A DNA stretch of 64,000 nt from Hydractinia symbiolongicarpus (GCF_029227915.1 NC_079880.1:15086001-15150000), one strand, 5' to 3'; shown: positions 1-10,360, counted from the stretch's first letter. Program-made: numbers and translations. Notes: generated by a model from the sequence alone, not told the origin.

Positions 1-36
1 CTGTTCGAACAGCTCTTCGACATTGATATCAAGTAA
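1..36 (+). pseudogene. 3' end of BRO/MSV199-like gene, copy A (partial)
   Basis: The first 11 codons of the window read LFEQLFDIDIK followed by a stop. This closely matches the last residues (LFEGMFDIDMS) of the BRO/MSV199-like gene of copy B, which ends at 21749 on the other strand. In both copies this end points toward the integrase 3' end, so this is the tail of the same gene in copy A, with the rest lying left of the window. Only the final residues are visible, so the call rests on the match and on the mirrored gene order. Confidence 0.55.
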
Positions 37-77
37 GCGCGCACATTGTTTTTTGTGGGTTATTAAAGCCACAATTA

Positions 78-233
78 TCAACTGAGCAAGTCTTCCGCTG
101 CGGGGAACTTGATGAAATGGCCCTCGGACTCGCGAAATTTACCATTCTTTAGTATGTTCCCAACAAGTATATAATCCGGTTTAAAGACGTTAAAAATGCT
201 CTGCATAAGCAGATCAATATTGACCTGCTTCAT
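78..233 (-). CDS. Small ORF downstream of copy A integrase
   Basis: A 51-codon ORF starts at ATG 231-233 and ends at 78-80, between the BRO-like tail and the integrase stop. It overlaps a direct repeat: the segment around 119-165 resembles the integrase end around 309-350, including a GNILKNGKF versus NMLKSGKF reading. It may therefore be a by-product of a local duplication and not a gene. No domain is recognised. Copy B instead has two minus-strand ORFs in the equivalent place (20968-21574). Confidence 0.25.
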   Translation of the reverse strand: MKQVNIDLLMQSIFNVFKPDYILVGNILKNGKFRESEGHFIKFPAAEDLLS

Positions 234-455
234 CAAGACACGGTTTTACTGACGGAACCAGGAGCTACGTGGTCAGGGTCGGCATGGCATGCCGCCCCAA
301 AGGAAGGTCATCCGACTCGAGAAATTTACCACTCTTTAACATGTTCCAGAGGTACTTCAACACCCTCTGGTACTAGCGTCAACTCCTCTGACACAAAACT
401 ACGTTCGGGTGCGTCTTTCAAATAGTACAGGAGACGTGTACCAGTCACGATACGC

Positions 456-2174
456 CCTGTTGTGGAGTTTTTCAATTTTCAAAAGAGATTTCGAAGAAGA
501 GAAATGCCAAACTAAGGGACAATAATTAAAATTTGCATACACGAAGCTTTGTGCTAAAATAGATCTTGTTTGCAAAGATAGTACATTTTTAAATCTAAAT
601 AATGCATTCAGCTGGGCTGAGGCTTTTTGACAAAGATTACTAATGTGCAAGTTGAAATTTAATTTATCATCAATTGTTACTCCTAAAAGTTTTACGGACC
701 TTTCTGATTGTATGACTCTATCGCCAATGTTTATTTCAAGCTTCGAGTTATCAATTTTGGCTCTTGATAGAAGGATCGAATGAAATTTGTTTGGATTTGC
801 TATCATTTTGTTATTATTTAACCAAGAAAGGGCAATTTCGGATTCCCTTTCTAAAGTCTTAATGAGATTTTTAATAGTGTTTGAATAAGCTGATATCGTA
901 TTGTCGTCTGCGTAATTATGTAGGTCACTATTTACAATAAAATAAAATAAATCATTCATAAATATATTAAAAATAATTGGGCCCAACACAGAACCCTGAG
1001 GCACACCTGACAAAATTAATTCAAATATACTATACTCCGCATTTACTCGTGTGGATTGTTCTCTGTTTGTAAGATACGATAGAATATACTCAAGTGATTT
1101 TACATCAAAACCGTAAGCATAAAGTTTGGCTATAAGTAGATCGTGGGAGACACAGTCAAAAGCTTTTGATAAGTCCATTAACATTGAACCAACCACATAA
1201 TTCAGATCCAGTTTTTTTTCCAATCCTCTAATAGGCGTATCAATACGTGATTGGTGCTATAGTTTTTCCTGTAAGCAGATAAGTACACAGAAAGTTTTTT
1301 TTCCATGAAAGACATTATTTGCTCTTTGATTATTATTTCATAAAACTTAGATAAAAAATTTAATACACTAATAGGTCTAAAATTATTGACACTGTACTTT
1401 TCCTTGCTTCCCTTGTCAATTGGTGTAACAACCGCACGCTTAGCTTTAGTTGGGAAAAAACTGGCACGGATGCTACTATTTAAGGCATTTTTGAGGGGCA
1501 ATATTAAGTGCTAACTAGCTAGTTTTGCAAGTTTTGGCGGTATCTTATCTTCGCCTGCAGACGCTTTAGTGTTTATTTCTTTAAATACTTTTTTGATTTC
1601 TTCATCACCTATTTCCTTAAATTGAAAATTTTCAGACACATTTTCAATATTTTCTTTTATCTTTAGGATACTTGGATGATTTTTATAGGTTTTTAAAATT
1701 TTCTTAATCAACTTTTTCTTATCTGTAAATGATTTAAAATCAATAGAGGTAGGTTTAATACCACTGCTATTTTCAACAATATTTATGAAGTGGCTATTCA
1801 ATGTTGTTGCCACTTCATTTTCATCTGTAATCAAATTATCGTTTTGGATTATCGTAATATTTGCTTAAGCAATTTTTATTGGTTACAAAAGGTTTCATAA
1901 CTTTCCAAAAATGTTTATTTTCGACTGCTCCGGCCTGGGTTATTTTTTTAAAATATTCCTTAACAGCTATATTTCGTAATTTTACGCATTTGTTTCTTTG
2001 TTTTTTATAATTGGCATTGTTTTCCTCAGTTTTATCATTGTTATATTTATTTTTAAACCTTGACCTAGAGTATATAGCTTTTTTTAATTCTTTATTCATG
2101 AAGGGAGAATCATTTCCACGCAATGTTTTCTGTTTCAAAGGAGCATATTTATCTACTATATTTCTAAAAATCAC
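456..2174 (-). pseudogene. LINE reverse transcriptase, fragmented and 3'-truncated
   Basis: Three breaks divide this RT. The linker occupies 2174-1511. RT motifs FRPISVLNFLSK and LSAYRKNYST lie at 1501-1202. The catalytic part at 1223-456 shows MDLSKAFDCVSHDLL (motif A), SGVPQGSVLGP (motif B) and NYADDNT (motif C, YADD). Reading then passes into host integrase DNA at about 455, so the C-terminal domain, 3' UTR and tail are missing. Confidence 0.9.
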
Positions 2175-2924
2175 TTAAAGATTTTCATAGTTCAAATCAG
2201 GATCGGCAGTGTCACAACAAAAGTCAGCAGCTTTTACATCAGCCAAAAACGTCTTTTTATCGAAATTTTTATAGTTTCTATAGAATATTTTCTTTGGCTG
2301 TAAACGGGCTAGATGCATTTTTAAAAATGTAATTATCATTAGATGATGGTCACTTAACCCTGTTTCAAACGCTGAACTATTTTGAAAAGACCTATATCTG
2401 TTTGTCAATAAGACATCAATTGAAGAGCCTTCTGTTCCTGCAAAGCATGTTTTATCTTTAATGAGGTTTTTGAGATTGAAAATATCACAAAGTGACTGCA
2501 TCTGCCCATAGCCACTATCACTTGGATTATAAAAATCTATATTAATATCACCCAGAACAATAATATTGTCACATTTAGAAAGAGCATTGTTTAGAATTTT
2601 TTCCAATTCATAGAAAAATTGTGTTAAGTTCAAATATGAAGGTGGCCGATAAATACTAATTATAATCCATTTTTTATTTCTAATAGTAATTTCAGAACAG
2701 ATAATTTCATTCTCTACAATTCCAATATTGTGTAACTGTTTACAAATGACCCCTTTCCCAACATACTCAATTAAACCTCCTCCATGTATGTTTCTGTCCT
2801 TTCGGGTTCTAATTTCATATCCGTCAATATTAAATTGAGCAGTTGGAAAAGTTTCATCCAGTTTAGTTTCTGCAAGTACGAAATAGTCAGGAGAAAATTT
2901 AGACATGATCTCTGACGTCCACAA
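2175..2924 (-). pseudogene. LINE endonuclease (EEP/AP-type) domain
   Basis: A 249-codon open stretch has the exonuclease-endonuclease-phosphatase hallmarks: LAETKLDE, a SIYRPPS strand, VLGDINIDFY (catalytic GD.N) and the C-terminal GLSDHHLMI (SDH motif). The domain begins further upstream in another frame (an LNINSLRNKI-like motif near 2925-2985), so a frameshift separates the two parts. In LINEs this domain nicks target DNA to prime reverse transcription. Downstream ORFs carry the linker and RT. Confidence 0.85.
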
Positions 2925-3146
2925 TTTTATTTCTCAGACTGTTTATATTTAAGTAACCTAAAAGAGGATTATCGGGATTAGCAACTCTAAGTTTACAGAT
3001 ACTATCGAGCGGGCTATCAGGTTCGGAATTTGAATTATGTGTTTGGTTAAGATCATCAATTTCATTTTGTAATAACAAAGGGCTATTTTGTGTTTCACTC
3101 GAATCTTAAAAAACTTGTACCGCTTGTGGTGTCTGAGTGCAAGGAC

Positions 3147-3644
3147 CTATACCCAAGACTGGAAGTACATGTTGTGGTATAAAAAATGATTAAGATAATA
3201 TAAATAATTTTTCGCTAACATAGTCTTACCATCGTCTGTAAGGTGGATTCTATCTTTCCATAAAGAAGAGCTTTTTATGTTGTCATTATCAATAAAAGTA
3301 ACATCTAAAGCCTCGCATCTTTCCTTTAACAATCGGTTAATTTCATCGATTCGACTTTCGTCAACTCGTGAACACGATATCAAGCTGGATATAAAAACCT
3401 TTTCCACACCAGAGTTTGTACATTTTTCTGCAATTTTAATTAATCCGTTCACTATTTCGACATTAGATGCTGCACTTAGATTTTTCGACAGCAAATTACT
3501 GATACCGCCATGAATGATAACAATGTCTGGTTGTTCCTCTTCTAGTGTTGGGGTTGAATAATAGTTTAAATGTTGTATGCTGGCACCCGGAAAACATTTC
3601 ATTCGCGCATAGCCATTATTGAGTACACGGTTGAATTCTTTCAA
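3147..3644 (-). CDS. SGNH/GDSL esterase-like domain of LINE
   Basis: The 165-aa ORF has PDIVIIHGGISNL, corresponding to SGNH block III (usually G.ND), and a C-terminal DRIHLTDDGKTMLA, corresponding to block V with its Asp and His. The block III Asn/Asp position is changed (GISNL), and the N-terminal GDSL block lies upstream of this frame or is degraded. Esterase domains of this type accompany ORF1/ORF2 in many CR1-clade elements of aquatic animals, where they may contact membranes or RNP particles. The ORF track of the element continues into the endonuclease after a stop near 3105. Confidence 0.7.
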   Translation of the reverse strand: MKEFNRVLNNGYARMKCFPGASIQHLNYYSTPTLEEEQPDIVIIHGGISNLLSKNLSAASNVEIVNGLIKIAEKCTNSGVEKVFISSLISCSRVDESRIDEINRLLKERCEALDVTFIDNDNIKSSSLWKDRIHLTDDGKTMLAKNYLYYLNHFLYHNMYFQSWV

Positions 3645-3673
3645 TCTTATCCCCTTTGGAATACTATCGGATA

Positions 3674-4504
3674 TTATTTGACGACTTTACTCTTTTTATC
3701 TTTAAATTTTTTCTGATTATCGTTCCGATTTTGGTTACCAAAGAAATCTTCCCGCTCCGGGTAAGGATTGATGACAGGATTCGGACGTCGACTATTTTTG
3801 TTTTGAAATTCATTTTTGTTAGTGTTATTAATTCTACAATTTTCTTTGTCATAATCGTTGACTTGAGGATTCGGGTCTTCGTTGTAAAGACTTTTAAAAC
3901 GATTATCTACATTAATTTCGCTTCTTGTATGCAAAACCCCCGAAGGACCTTTTCTAATACTTTTCCATTCATCAGAGGTGTTTGACGGTTTTGGTTCACT
4001 TGACTGCTTTTTATTAATATTGTTAAATATATCTCTAACAAGACATCGTAGATCTTTGAGTTCGTCTTTCAGAAAACTATTTTCCTCTTTCAAACGATCA
4101 ACGAGAAAACCCGATTCCTTTGCTCTCAATTTATTTAAGTCGTTCGTAACTCTAACAAAATTACTTAACAAATCAAAATTTTTGGACTCATTTACCTCGT
4201 GATCTAAAATACCATTATCGTAAATTTCTTCCCTATCCAAGTTTTCTTCTGGTTCTTGTAATTCTTCTTCGTGGAAAACATTTTCTACATCGACGACAAA
4301 ACGGTAACTCGGTAATCCAGATCTTTCAGTTAATTTAATAACATTTTTGTCACATAAATCATCTAAAACTTTGTTTACAACTTCTACATCAAACTTTGTT
4401 ATCGTTGTATTTATAACATCCTTGCTTGCTCTTTTCTTTTTCCCATGTATTTCTTTTATAGCTTGTATAACATTCAATTCTTCTACTGTATAATCTTCAG
4501 CCAT
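3674..4504 (-). CDS. LINE ORF1-like protein (276 aa)
   Basis: This intact ORF starts 53 bp inside the retroelement. The N-terminal 80 residues look like a winged-helix-like fold (KKRASKDVINTTITKF onward). Residues near 130-165 form a likely coiled coil rich in Leu, Glu and Lys (DRLKEENSFLKDELKDL). The C-terminal third is Asn/Lys/Arg-rich and probably binds nucleic acid. In CR1/L2-type elements ORF1 proteins bind the element RNA. It lies directly upstream of the esterase ORF, with 29 bp between them. The assignment rests on position and composition, not on a recognised Pfam motif. Confidence 0.6.
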   Translation of the reverse strand: MAEDYTVEELNVIQAIKEIHGKKKRASKDVINTTITKFDVEVVNKVLDDLCDKNVIKLTERSGLPSYRFVVDVENVFHEEELQEPEENLDREEIYDNGILDHEVNESKNFDLLSNFVRVTNDLNKLRAKESGFLVDRLKEENSFLKDELKDLRCLVRDIFNNINKKQSSEPKPSNTSDEWKSIRKGPSGVLHTRSEINVDNRFKSLYNEDPNPQVNDYDKENCRINNTNKNEFQNKNSRRPNPVINPYPEREDFFGNQNRNDNQKKFKDKKSKVVK

Positions 4505-5469
4505 ATTTCAAAATAAAAATTAAACAAAAGTTTGTTTAGAATGATTTTTTCAACACGTCAAAACGTGACCGCTCTCCCGTACGAATGTGATGAAGCCTGA
4601 AAGTCACTATGCTCCTCTCCAGGCTGCAGGAGATACAAGTATAAACCGTCATCGGGTAGAGGCTTTTCATCGGGGCGCTGCTCGCTTTTCATAAGCGGGA
4701 CTTCATCCAGCTTGATGGCTTTTGAAGGTTTCATGTCGATCATCGCGGTCTTGGTGTTGTTCACACTTTTCACGATACTATGCAAGTGTTTGACCCATGT
4801 GGTACTTTGTTCATCACTGACCAGCTCTTGCGCATCTTAAGGTTTGAACAGTCTCTCCGCGAGGACCTTGTTGTAGCTTTCGACGAACGCCGTGAAATTA
4901 TGGTGGTACTTGGTAGTTGCACGTTTTATCTCAACACCCTTGGTCTCTAGCAGCTTACTCGCGTCTGACTTGAACTCTGAACCATTATCGCACTGAGAGG
5001 TCTTCGGATATCGTAGAGGTCCTGCCTTGTATATGTCCTTGAGCATGTCAGCTACTTCACTAGCTTTTTTCGTTCTCAAGGGTCTCGCTACCTTATACCT
5101 CGAAGCCACGTCGATGCCTGTGAGTATATATTTGTACGTGTTTCCATACACTTTATCGTGTGGCATGTAGAGTAAGTCGAATTGGTGCATTTCATTAGGC
5201 TTTGTGATTGTGAAATGAGGGTAATTGATGCGCTTGGGGCCTTTGATATGTCTGAGCCAAGCAAGTTGCCGAGTCAACCAGTGAGTAACACGCTTCTTAG
5301 AGAGACCACTCTGCTCAGAAAGTAGTTTAATGGCTTTGCGTCCAGTCCAGAGATGTTCGGGTTGGTAATAGATTTGACTTAGCTTTTCTGCTTCTTCTTC
5401 TGTGAGGATATGTGCATTTGACATTTATTATATGTTAAAAACGTTCCTTACATATACTTGTACACCGCG

Positions 5470-5847
5470 AAACCCAGCAGAGCCAAGGAGCCCTACGATG
5501 AACGTCAGCTCACCGTCTTGTTGCTGTTTGCTGGGTGTGTAAAAGTCGGATAACTTAGGGGCCTTCTCGATCGTTGCGATAAAATAGTCTCACATACCCT
5601 CATCAAGCTCTTTCAAACTTTCGACAGCTTGGCGCTTAAGCTCTCGTTGTTGATTGTACCAATCGATTTTCCTCTGTCTGTCACATACCCAAGCTGCTTG
5701 AACTTCTTGTAATTGTTCGATAGCTTTATCGTGCCTTTTACGTTCTGCCTCGTCATGCCCACTGAGTTTGTTGAACAAAAAACTAGAGCCACTAAACGCC
5801 AACGCGTTGATAGCAGCACCTGCTACGAGTGCACCAATAGTTGCCAT
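5470..5847 (-). pseudogene. Membrane/coiled-coil protein, copy A
   Basis: The gene starts at 5847 with the context GATAAATGG. The N-terminus (GALVAGAAINALAFSG...) is a small-residue hydrophobic helix. It is followed by a charged coiled-coil (about residues 30-80). The open frame ends at 5590 at an in-frame TGA. Homology to copy B (19619-20017) continues past that stop to a second hydrophobic helix near 5470, with another frame change near the end. It lies between the HNH gene and the integrase, as in copy B apart from the HNH gene. No named family is recognised; a virion or membrane-associated role is only inferred. Confidence 0.6.
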
Positions 5848-5854
5848 TTATCTA

Positions 5855-6684
5855 TTATTTATTGCCCTTGGATATGTTATCACTTACCCACATTAGTTGA
5901 GTATTCGTATAGTGGAGCCGTCTCGCTACCTCATCACCGTCTTCTCGATATTTAAGTGGGATTTTGTGGTCAATATGCCACTCACCGTAATTATCCCATG
6001 TCATCCTCTCTGAAAATTGGGTTTCAATATGAGCCCGCAGCGTCGCGATATTGCACCCGAGATACTCCTCAGAGCTCAAATCTTTGTTCCTTTTTAGAGC
6101 CGACCGGGTTCGACATCGTACATTATGAGCGAGATGTCCTGCAGTGGAACATATAGGGCATTCCCGCCTCCGTTTTTCATGGTGGCAGATGCCTTCTCCC
6201 CACAGTCCTTGCACGTCGATCTTATCCTTTGATGGGGGCAAATACTTCCTCCCCCACAGTCCTTGCACTCCAATCTCACCCTTTCATGCGGGCAAATCTG
6301 ACTCCCCTTGCAGTCTTTGCACCTTGATCGCATTCTTTCATGCGGGCAAATCTGACTCCCCTTGCAGTCTTTGCATTGTGATTTTCTTTTTTGATGAGGG
6401 CATATTTCACTTCCTCCACAGTCCTTGCAGCTTGATCTCATCCTTTCATGCGGGCAAATCTGACTCCCCTTGCAGTCCTTGCAATGACCCTTCTGTTTTT
6501 TATGTGGGCATTTGTTACGTTCGTGATATGCTTTCACCCTATCGAGACATCTTATGGATCTTTTCGTCCGTTGCCCGTTCCACTTGATCCTGAAAATGCT
6601 TAAAGATAAAGAGTGATTACATTTCGAGCATTTGGCCTCTTCCATTTTTTTTGTTGTTGTTGTGTCTACATTCAGCAGACACAA
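5855..6684 (-). pseudogene. Zinc-repeat HNH-type endonuclease, frameshifted
   Basis: From 6684 the protein opens with a CxxC pair (KCSKCNHS). It then has about six repeats of roughly 17-18 residues of the type KGSQICPHERMRSRCKDC, each with a Cys/His set suited to zinc binding. A one-base frame change near 6195 separates this from the C-terminal part (to 5855). That part carries an HNH-like core (GEWHIDHKIPL followed by NTQLMWVSDNISKGNK). Such fusions occur in viruses and algae and are probable DNA nucleases. The 5' end overlaps the capsid gene stop by 13 bp. Copy B lacks this gene entirely. Confidence 0.75.
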
Positions 6685-7970
6685 CCCTTGGCCACAACTT
6701 GATATTCCACGCTATGAAACCGCCCGCCTAGGATGTTCAACTGCGCATCCATCAAGAGATAGACGTAGCAGCGTATATCCCCAGTTCCGTCGGCTTTCTT
6801 GCTCATGTGCAAAGTGATACCGTCTGACAACCTCTGTAAAGGCCTTCCACTACCGTGGAGACTATGATCGCGTGTCCCTCTGAAATCAATGAACAGGGCG
6901 TAATGTTGGCTGAAGAACTGCCCAATTGTGACCCCTGAATCGTGGCTACCAAAGAGTTCAACGACTTGTTCCAGATGGTCCTTCGGCAACATGGCGTGGC
7001 TATACAGTTCATTCGGCTCACCCTCGACAGTGATCGAGGTCTTTTCGATCTTGTGGTTGTAGAAGACCTCGTTGACTCCGCTATAGGCCTTTACTTTTCC
7101 CGGGTCTACGAACAACAAAAAGACGCCTTTCAAAGACTTGGCAGTAGTGTCGATCTGGAGATTATAGCTGGTATCAGCTTTCTTCATCGTTTTGACTTTG
7201 CTGCGGAGTACATGCTCATAGGGCAGGGCCAATCTTGAGTATCTGGACATCATAGCACTCGCGAGACCCTCGTTTGTCACTTTATCAAACTCGAAGCAGA
7301 TGTTGGTAATTGTATACCCACTATCAGCTAGCTTAGCTGCCGTGCTTCCAGCAGCAGCAGTACCAGCATCTTTGATGACTTTGTCATAGGGTGCACAATG
7401 TATTACGAACTGGAGCCTATCGTGTAAGTCTGCTTGGCAGAAGGGCAAGTCTCTAGTGAGTTCGAACATTTTACCGATAGGGATAGCAAAAGTATTTCCA
7501 TGCGCTGCCACGATTGCTTTTTCTTCATCATTTCCAACATGGTCACTAGCTTTGACTTGCAGTGATCTGATCGTACCATCATTGGGATTGATACTTTCTA
7601 GAATTAGGTTGTTCTTTCGGTCAAACTTTGGGATCCACAGATCCCGATACACTGCGAACACATTGACATCGCTGATGTTCTGCACTTCATTACCGTTCAA
7701 GCTGATGCGAAGGTTTTGAACCAGGGTCTTGCCGATGTTGCTGACGATGATGCGTTTGGTGTTGGTACCAGTAAGCTCCAGGTCAAAGAGGAGTTTGAGA
7801 GAGCCTGGGAAAATTACATCATTCTGACCCATGTTTGGTACATCAACGTACAAGTCTTCGTTCTGGTTGATTGTTGAGGGGACATGGCTCACCTTGACAC
7901 AATGTTTCTTGCCTTTCATGGCAAGCATAGTCTTTTGTTCCTTGTGAGGATTTAGTTTGGTTCCGTACAT
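6672..7970 (-). CDS. Candidate major capsid protein of Polinton-like element, copy A (432 aa)
   Basis: This is the longest intact ORF in the two virus-like copies. It has a beta-rich, low-Cys sequence with conserved blocks shared with copy B: FPGSLKLLFDL, NIGKTLVQNLRI, AVYRDLWIPKFDR, INPNDGTIRSLQ, SLHGSGRPLQRLSDGI and DAQLNILGGRF. Its length and its central place next to the integrase, with an ATPase in the paired copy, fit a double-jelly-roll capsid protein, but I cannot prove the fold from sequence. It starts in TTAATAAATATG and is only 21 bp from a divergent gene start at 7992. It remains open over all 432 codons while most of its neighbours are broken. Confidence 0.6.
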   Translation of the reverse strand: MYGTKLNPHKEQKTMLAMKGKKHCVKVSHVPSTINQNEDLYVDVPNMGQNDVIFPGSLKLLFDLELTGTNTKRIIVSNIGKTLVQNLRISLNGNEVQNISDVNVFAVYRDLWIPKFDRKNNLILESINPNDGTIRSLQVKASDHVGNDEEKAIVAAHGNTFAIPIGKMFELTRDLPFCQADLHDRLQFVIHCAPYDKVIKDAGTAAAGSTAAKLADSGYTITNICFEFDKVTNEGLASAMMSRYSRLALPYEHVLRSKVKTMKKADTSYNLQIDTTAKSLKGVFLLFVDPGKVKAYSGVNEVFYNHKIEKTSITVEGEPNELYSHAMLPKDHLEQVVELFGSHDSGVTIGQFFSQHYALFIDFRGTRDHSLHGSGRPLQRLSDGITLHMSKKADGTGDIRCYVYLLMDAQLNILGGRFHSVEYQVVAKGCVC

Positions 7971-7991
7971 ATTTATTAATAGGTTGAATAA
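7971..7991. promoter_or_regulatory. 21-bp divergent promoter between capsid gene and its neighbour
   Basis: Only 21 bp separate the capsid start (minus, 7970) from the ATG at 7992 (plus). The stretch is almost all A/T and reads ATTAATAAAT on one strand toward the capsid start and TTGAATAAATG on the other. The equivalent gap in copy B is 31 bp (16966-16996) and contains ATATAATAAATATG and TTAAATAAAGATG. A TAAAT-type initiator overlapping the start codon, as in poxvirus late genes, is the closest known analogue. The regulatory role is inferred. Confidence 0.45.
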
Positions 7992-9224
7992 ATGCCGATT
8001 ACTCCAATATACGAAGGAGATGACTTTACATCAGAGCAAGATATTCAAGACGAGTCTGAGGAGTTTAGTATCGAGAGTGAGATCCTTCGACCCGAGAATA
8101 TTTCAGGGCCCAGCTCCGCGGGCATCGCTATCTCCACGTTAGAAGGCTCGGAACTAGACACTACGCTAACGTCAAGGGGGGAACTACTGAGGTCGAAGGT
8201 TGATAGCCTTTACGAAGCTCTTAGTGGGGATCTGGGAGAGCCGAGTGCAAAAATGTACGACAATTTTGAAGCACAAGGAAACCAGCTTCCTTTCGATGGT
8301 GTTGAGCTCACGAAAATGAATGGTGAATTGAGAGCAGTTGCCGAGATACAGAAGAGGTTGGGCGCGAGGCGATTGCGAGACATGGGCTTTACAGATTATA
8401 CCAAGCCAAAAGAAGGGCTGGGTGAAGAGGCTTATTAACAGGCACGAGAAGGTTGAGAACACTGAAAATATTTTGATGCAATCGTTGGGGGAGATCAAGA
8501 ACGTCGTCGATGCCACGGAGAGCCTTATGCATGAGTTTGACGGCTTCAGCGATCGCGAGAGAAGGGGGCTTGAACTTGAGCTTCAGACGATCCGAGGTAA
8601 CCTGAAAATCCTGACAAGCAAGATGATTTAATACGAGAATGAGATCACGATAATAGAAGGGAATATCAAAGAGCTTGAGGAGAAGAAGGCTAACACACCT
8701 GGAGTATCCAACAAACAGCTAGCTATCTGGGACAGGGATAAGAAAGAGCTAGAACAACTCCAAGGTAAAAAAGATGCCACAGTAGAAGCAAAAAAGACAC
8801 CTTGATCAAGATTGAGGAGGATGATAAAACCTTGGTCGAAAAACTCAAGATCCTCTTCAAGGAACAAGGCTTGACTATCGCGAGCATCGTTTCCGCTGTT
8901 GGTCTCCTGATTTCAACCATCGTCCTGGCAGTTACGGGAGGTGGAGGTGCTGCCGGAGGAGCTGCAGCAGGAGGAAGTGCCGGTGACAAGGGTTTTGTAC
9001 GCAAACAACTTAAAAGACTCGGGAGATTTTTGAAGTACCTAGCAGGCAAAGCAAGTGCTGCGCTACCAGGGATTATTGGCAGCGTGGTGTCGTTCTTTTT
9101 CAGAGTTGCGGGTAAGATTGTGGAATTTGCGGCAAAGCACTTGTATATGACCTTGGCTGCTGCTGTTAGTATCGTGGTGGCTTATGTTGGTAATAGGAGC
9201 AAGAGGAGTGGTAAGAATAGATGA
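7992..9224 (+). pseudogene. Divergent virion-like protein with hydrophobic C-terminus, copy A
   Basis: Start ATG is 7992. Homology and layout indicate one gene of about 410 codons broken by a frame change near 8400 and by stops near 8630 and 8805. The N-terminal third is acidic. The middle (8440-8800) is coiled-coil-rich. The C-terminal part (8802-9224) holds a hydrophobic helix (IVSAVGLLISTIVLAV), a Gly/Ala linker, then a second hydrophobic region ending MTLAAAVSIVVAYV and a basic tail. The copy B equivalent is 16024-16965. It could be a minor virion or membrane-active protein; no family is recognised. Confidence 0.6.
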
Positions 9225-9254
9225 GAGTCTAGTATGTTGTTCAACACATTACAC

Positions 9255-10360
9255 CTATTTCTTCATCCAGATGTATACGAGGATGAGCCCTACTCCCAAC
9301 GTAATAACGGTAGCCTTAGTATCCTCGTGCTGCCTGTGGGCTACTTGGTGTCAGGATGAGGCGTGGTTTTCTTCGACTCGATAGTCTGCCTAAAAGGTGT
9401 GGTGAAGGCTGCCTCATGCTTGACAGTATGGCCAAAGGCTTTGGTGTTGAGATCTAGCTCCGTACCGACACCTATGTTAGAGGGCGCGATTAGAACGTTG
9501 TTGTTATACCCCACAATCTTTCCAATGCGGATGTCCATGTTGGAGAGGAGCATTTACACCCTGCACATCACGGCGATGTTAACTGGAGTCCGTGCATACT
9601 GAAGCACCTTTTAAAACTCGGTGATGTCTTGACCTACGTTTTCCTCACGTTGAACCATGGCCTCGAATTTCTGCAGGAGGTGTTAGAGAGCCTAGGATTG
9701 AGGCTTTAGCACTCGCTTGGGATCCTAGTAGCAAGATCACGTAAACGCGAATATTCTTGCTAAGCTTCATCAGGCCCTCCGATGTCAGACCCTGGCTAGT
9801 GGGGATGATAAACTTGGCCCAATCCCCATCAACCTGCGGCCACCATCTACCATTTGTCAACGATGACACCAGGGCTTTGAACTTGTACGAAGCGTTGGGG
9901 TCCGCACCGTACTTACGGCATATTTGTGCATACCCCGAGGTGGAGTATGGGTTCTCGTACTGGGAAAAGCCACCTTCGTATGGCATGGGTACCTTCATTC
10001 TCGCAAAATACGTCTCAGGTGGTAATACACGTGGAGTTTGAAAATGGATTGAACGAGGGGTACGGAGCCACTCATGCGCTTGGCAGAGATCCCCAACACC
10101 GTTGTCGCGCAATGACAAGCGAAATTTACCTGGATGTTCCAATAGTTCAAGGCTTGCCCCTCACAATTTAGACTCACAGGATCGTTCAACAGGTTAGTTG
10201 GAACTTTGATGGGGTACTTGGTGAACTGTGGGAAGACTACGGAAATGTACTGAGTCGTAGACACGTAGAGGGCCTGATGCCCCAAGTTAGTTACACCGAG
10301 AGGACACTAACCTCTGTTGGAATTGTACTTTGCCTTTGGGTTATACGAGTAAATGCTCAT
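9255..10360 (-). pseudogene. Candidate minor capsid/structural protein, copy A
   Basis: The start at 10360 (MSIYSYNPKAKYNSN) is followed by a stop within 20 codons, then a long homologous stretch with frame changes near 10000, 9700 and 9370. Shared blocks with copy B are ENPYSTSGYAQICRKYGAD, SYKFKALVSSLTNGRW and LTSEGLMKLSKNIRVYV. The end has a QHEDTK motif and one hydrophobic helix just before the stop at 9255. Convergent with 7992-9224 (30 bp gap) and divergent from 10378. Its place beside the capsid gene suggests a penton-like or vertex role, but no motif proves this. Confidence 0.55.

Larger units (their letters stand above)
456..4557 (-). mobile_element. CR1/L2-like non-LTR retrotransposon inserted in the integrase, 3' end missing
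   Basis: Read on the minus strand, it contains an ORF1 with a coiled coil (4504-3674), an SGNH esterase-like ORF (3644-3147), an AP-type endonuclease (about 3000-2175) and a broken reverse transcriptase (about 2174-456). The boundaries are set by the integrase reading on both sides: codons ending at 4558 continue at 455 with no evident loss. The right end carries the 5' portion. The left end stops within the RT C-terminal region (after KIEKLHNRA) without 3' UTR or tail. No convincing target-site duplication is visible. Several stops and frame changes show it is dead. Confidence 0.85.
327..5424 (-). pseudogene. Retroviral-type (rve/DDE) integrase of Polinton-like element, copy A, disrupted
   Basis: The start is at 5424 and the first open segment runs to 4837. 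An N-terminal helix-turn-helix-like stretch is followed by the catalytic core. The acidic triad is visible as the D of MHQFDLLY, the D of QCDNGSEFK and the E of FVESYNKVL, the pattern of rve integrases in Polintons and the C. elegans F54H12.3 family. An in-frame TAA at 4837 replaces a glutamine codon present in copy B, and the reading continues to 4558. A retroelement occupies 456-4557, and the C-terminal part resumes at 455 and ends at 327-329. The start context is ATAATAAATG. Such integrases insert the linear element into host DNA. This copy cannot make a full product. Confidence 0.85.

Noticed and set aside
6144-6587. 147-codon plus-strand ORF with SPCSLCT repeats
   Set aside because: It is the complement of the zinc-repeat HNH gene.
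9757-10171. Two plus-strand ORFs opposite the structural gene
   Set aside because: The minus strand has clear homology to copy B; these are shadows.
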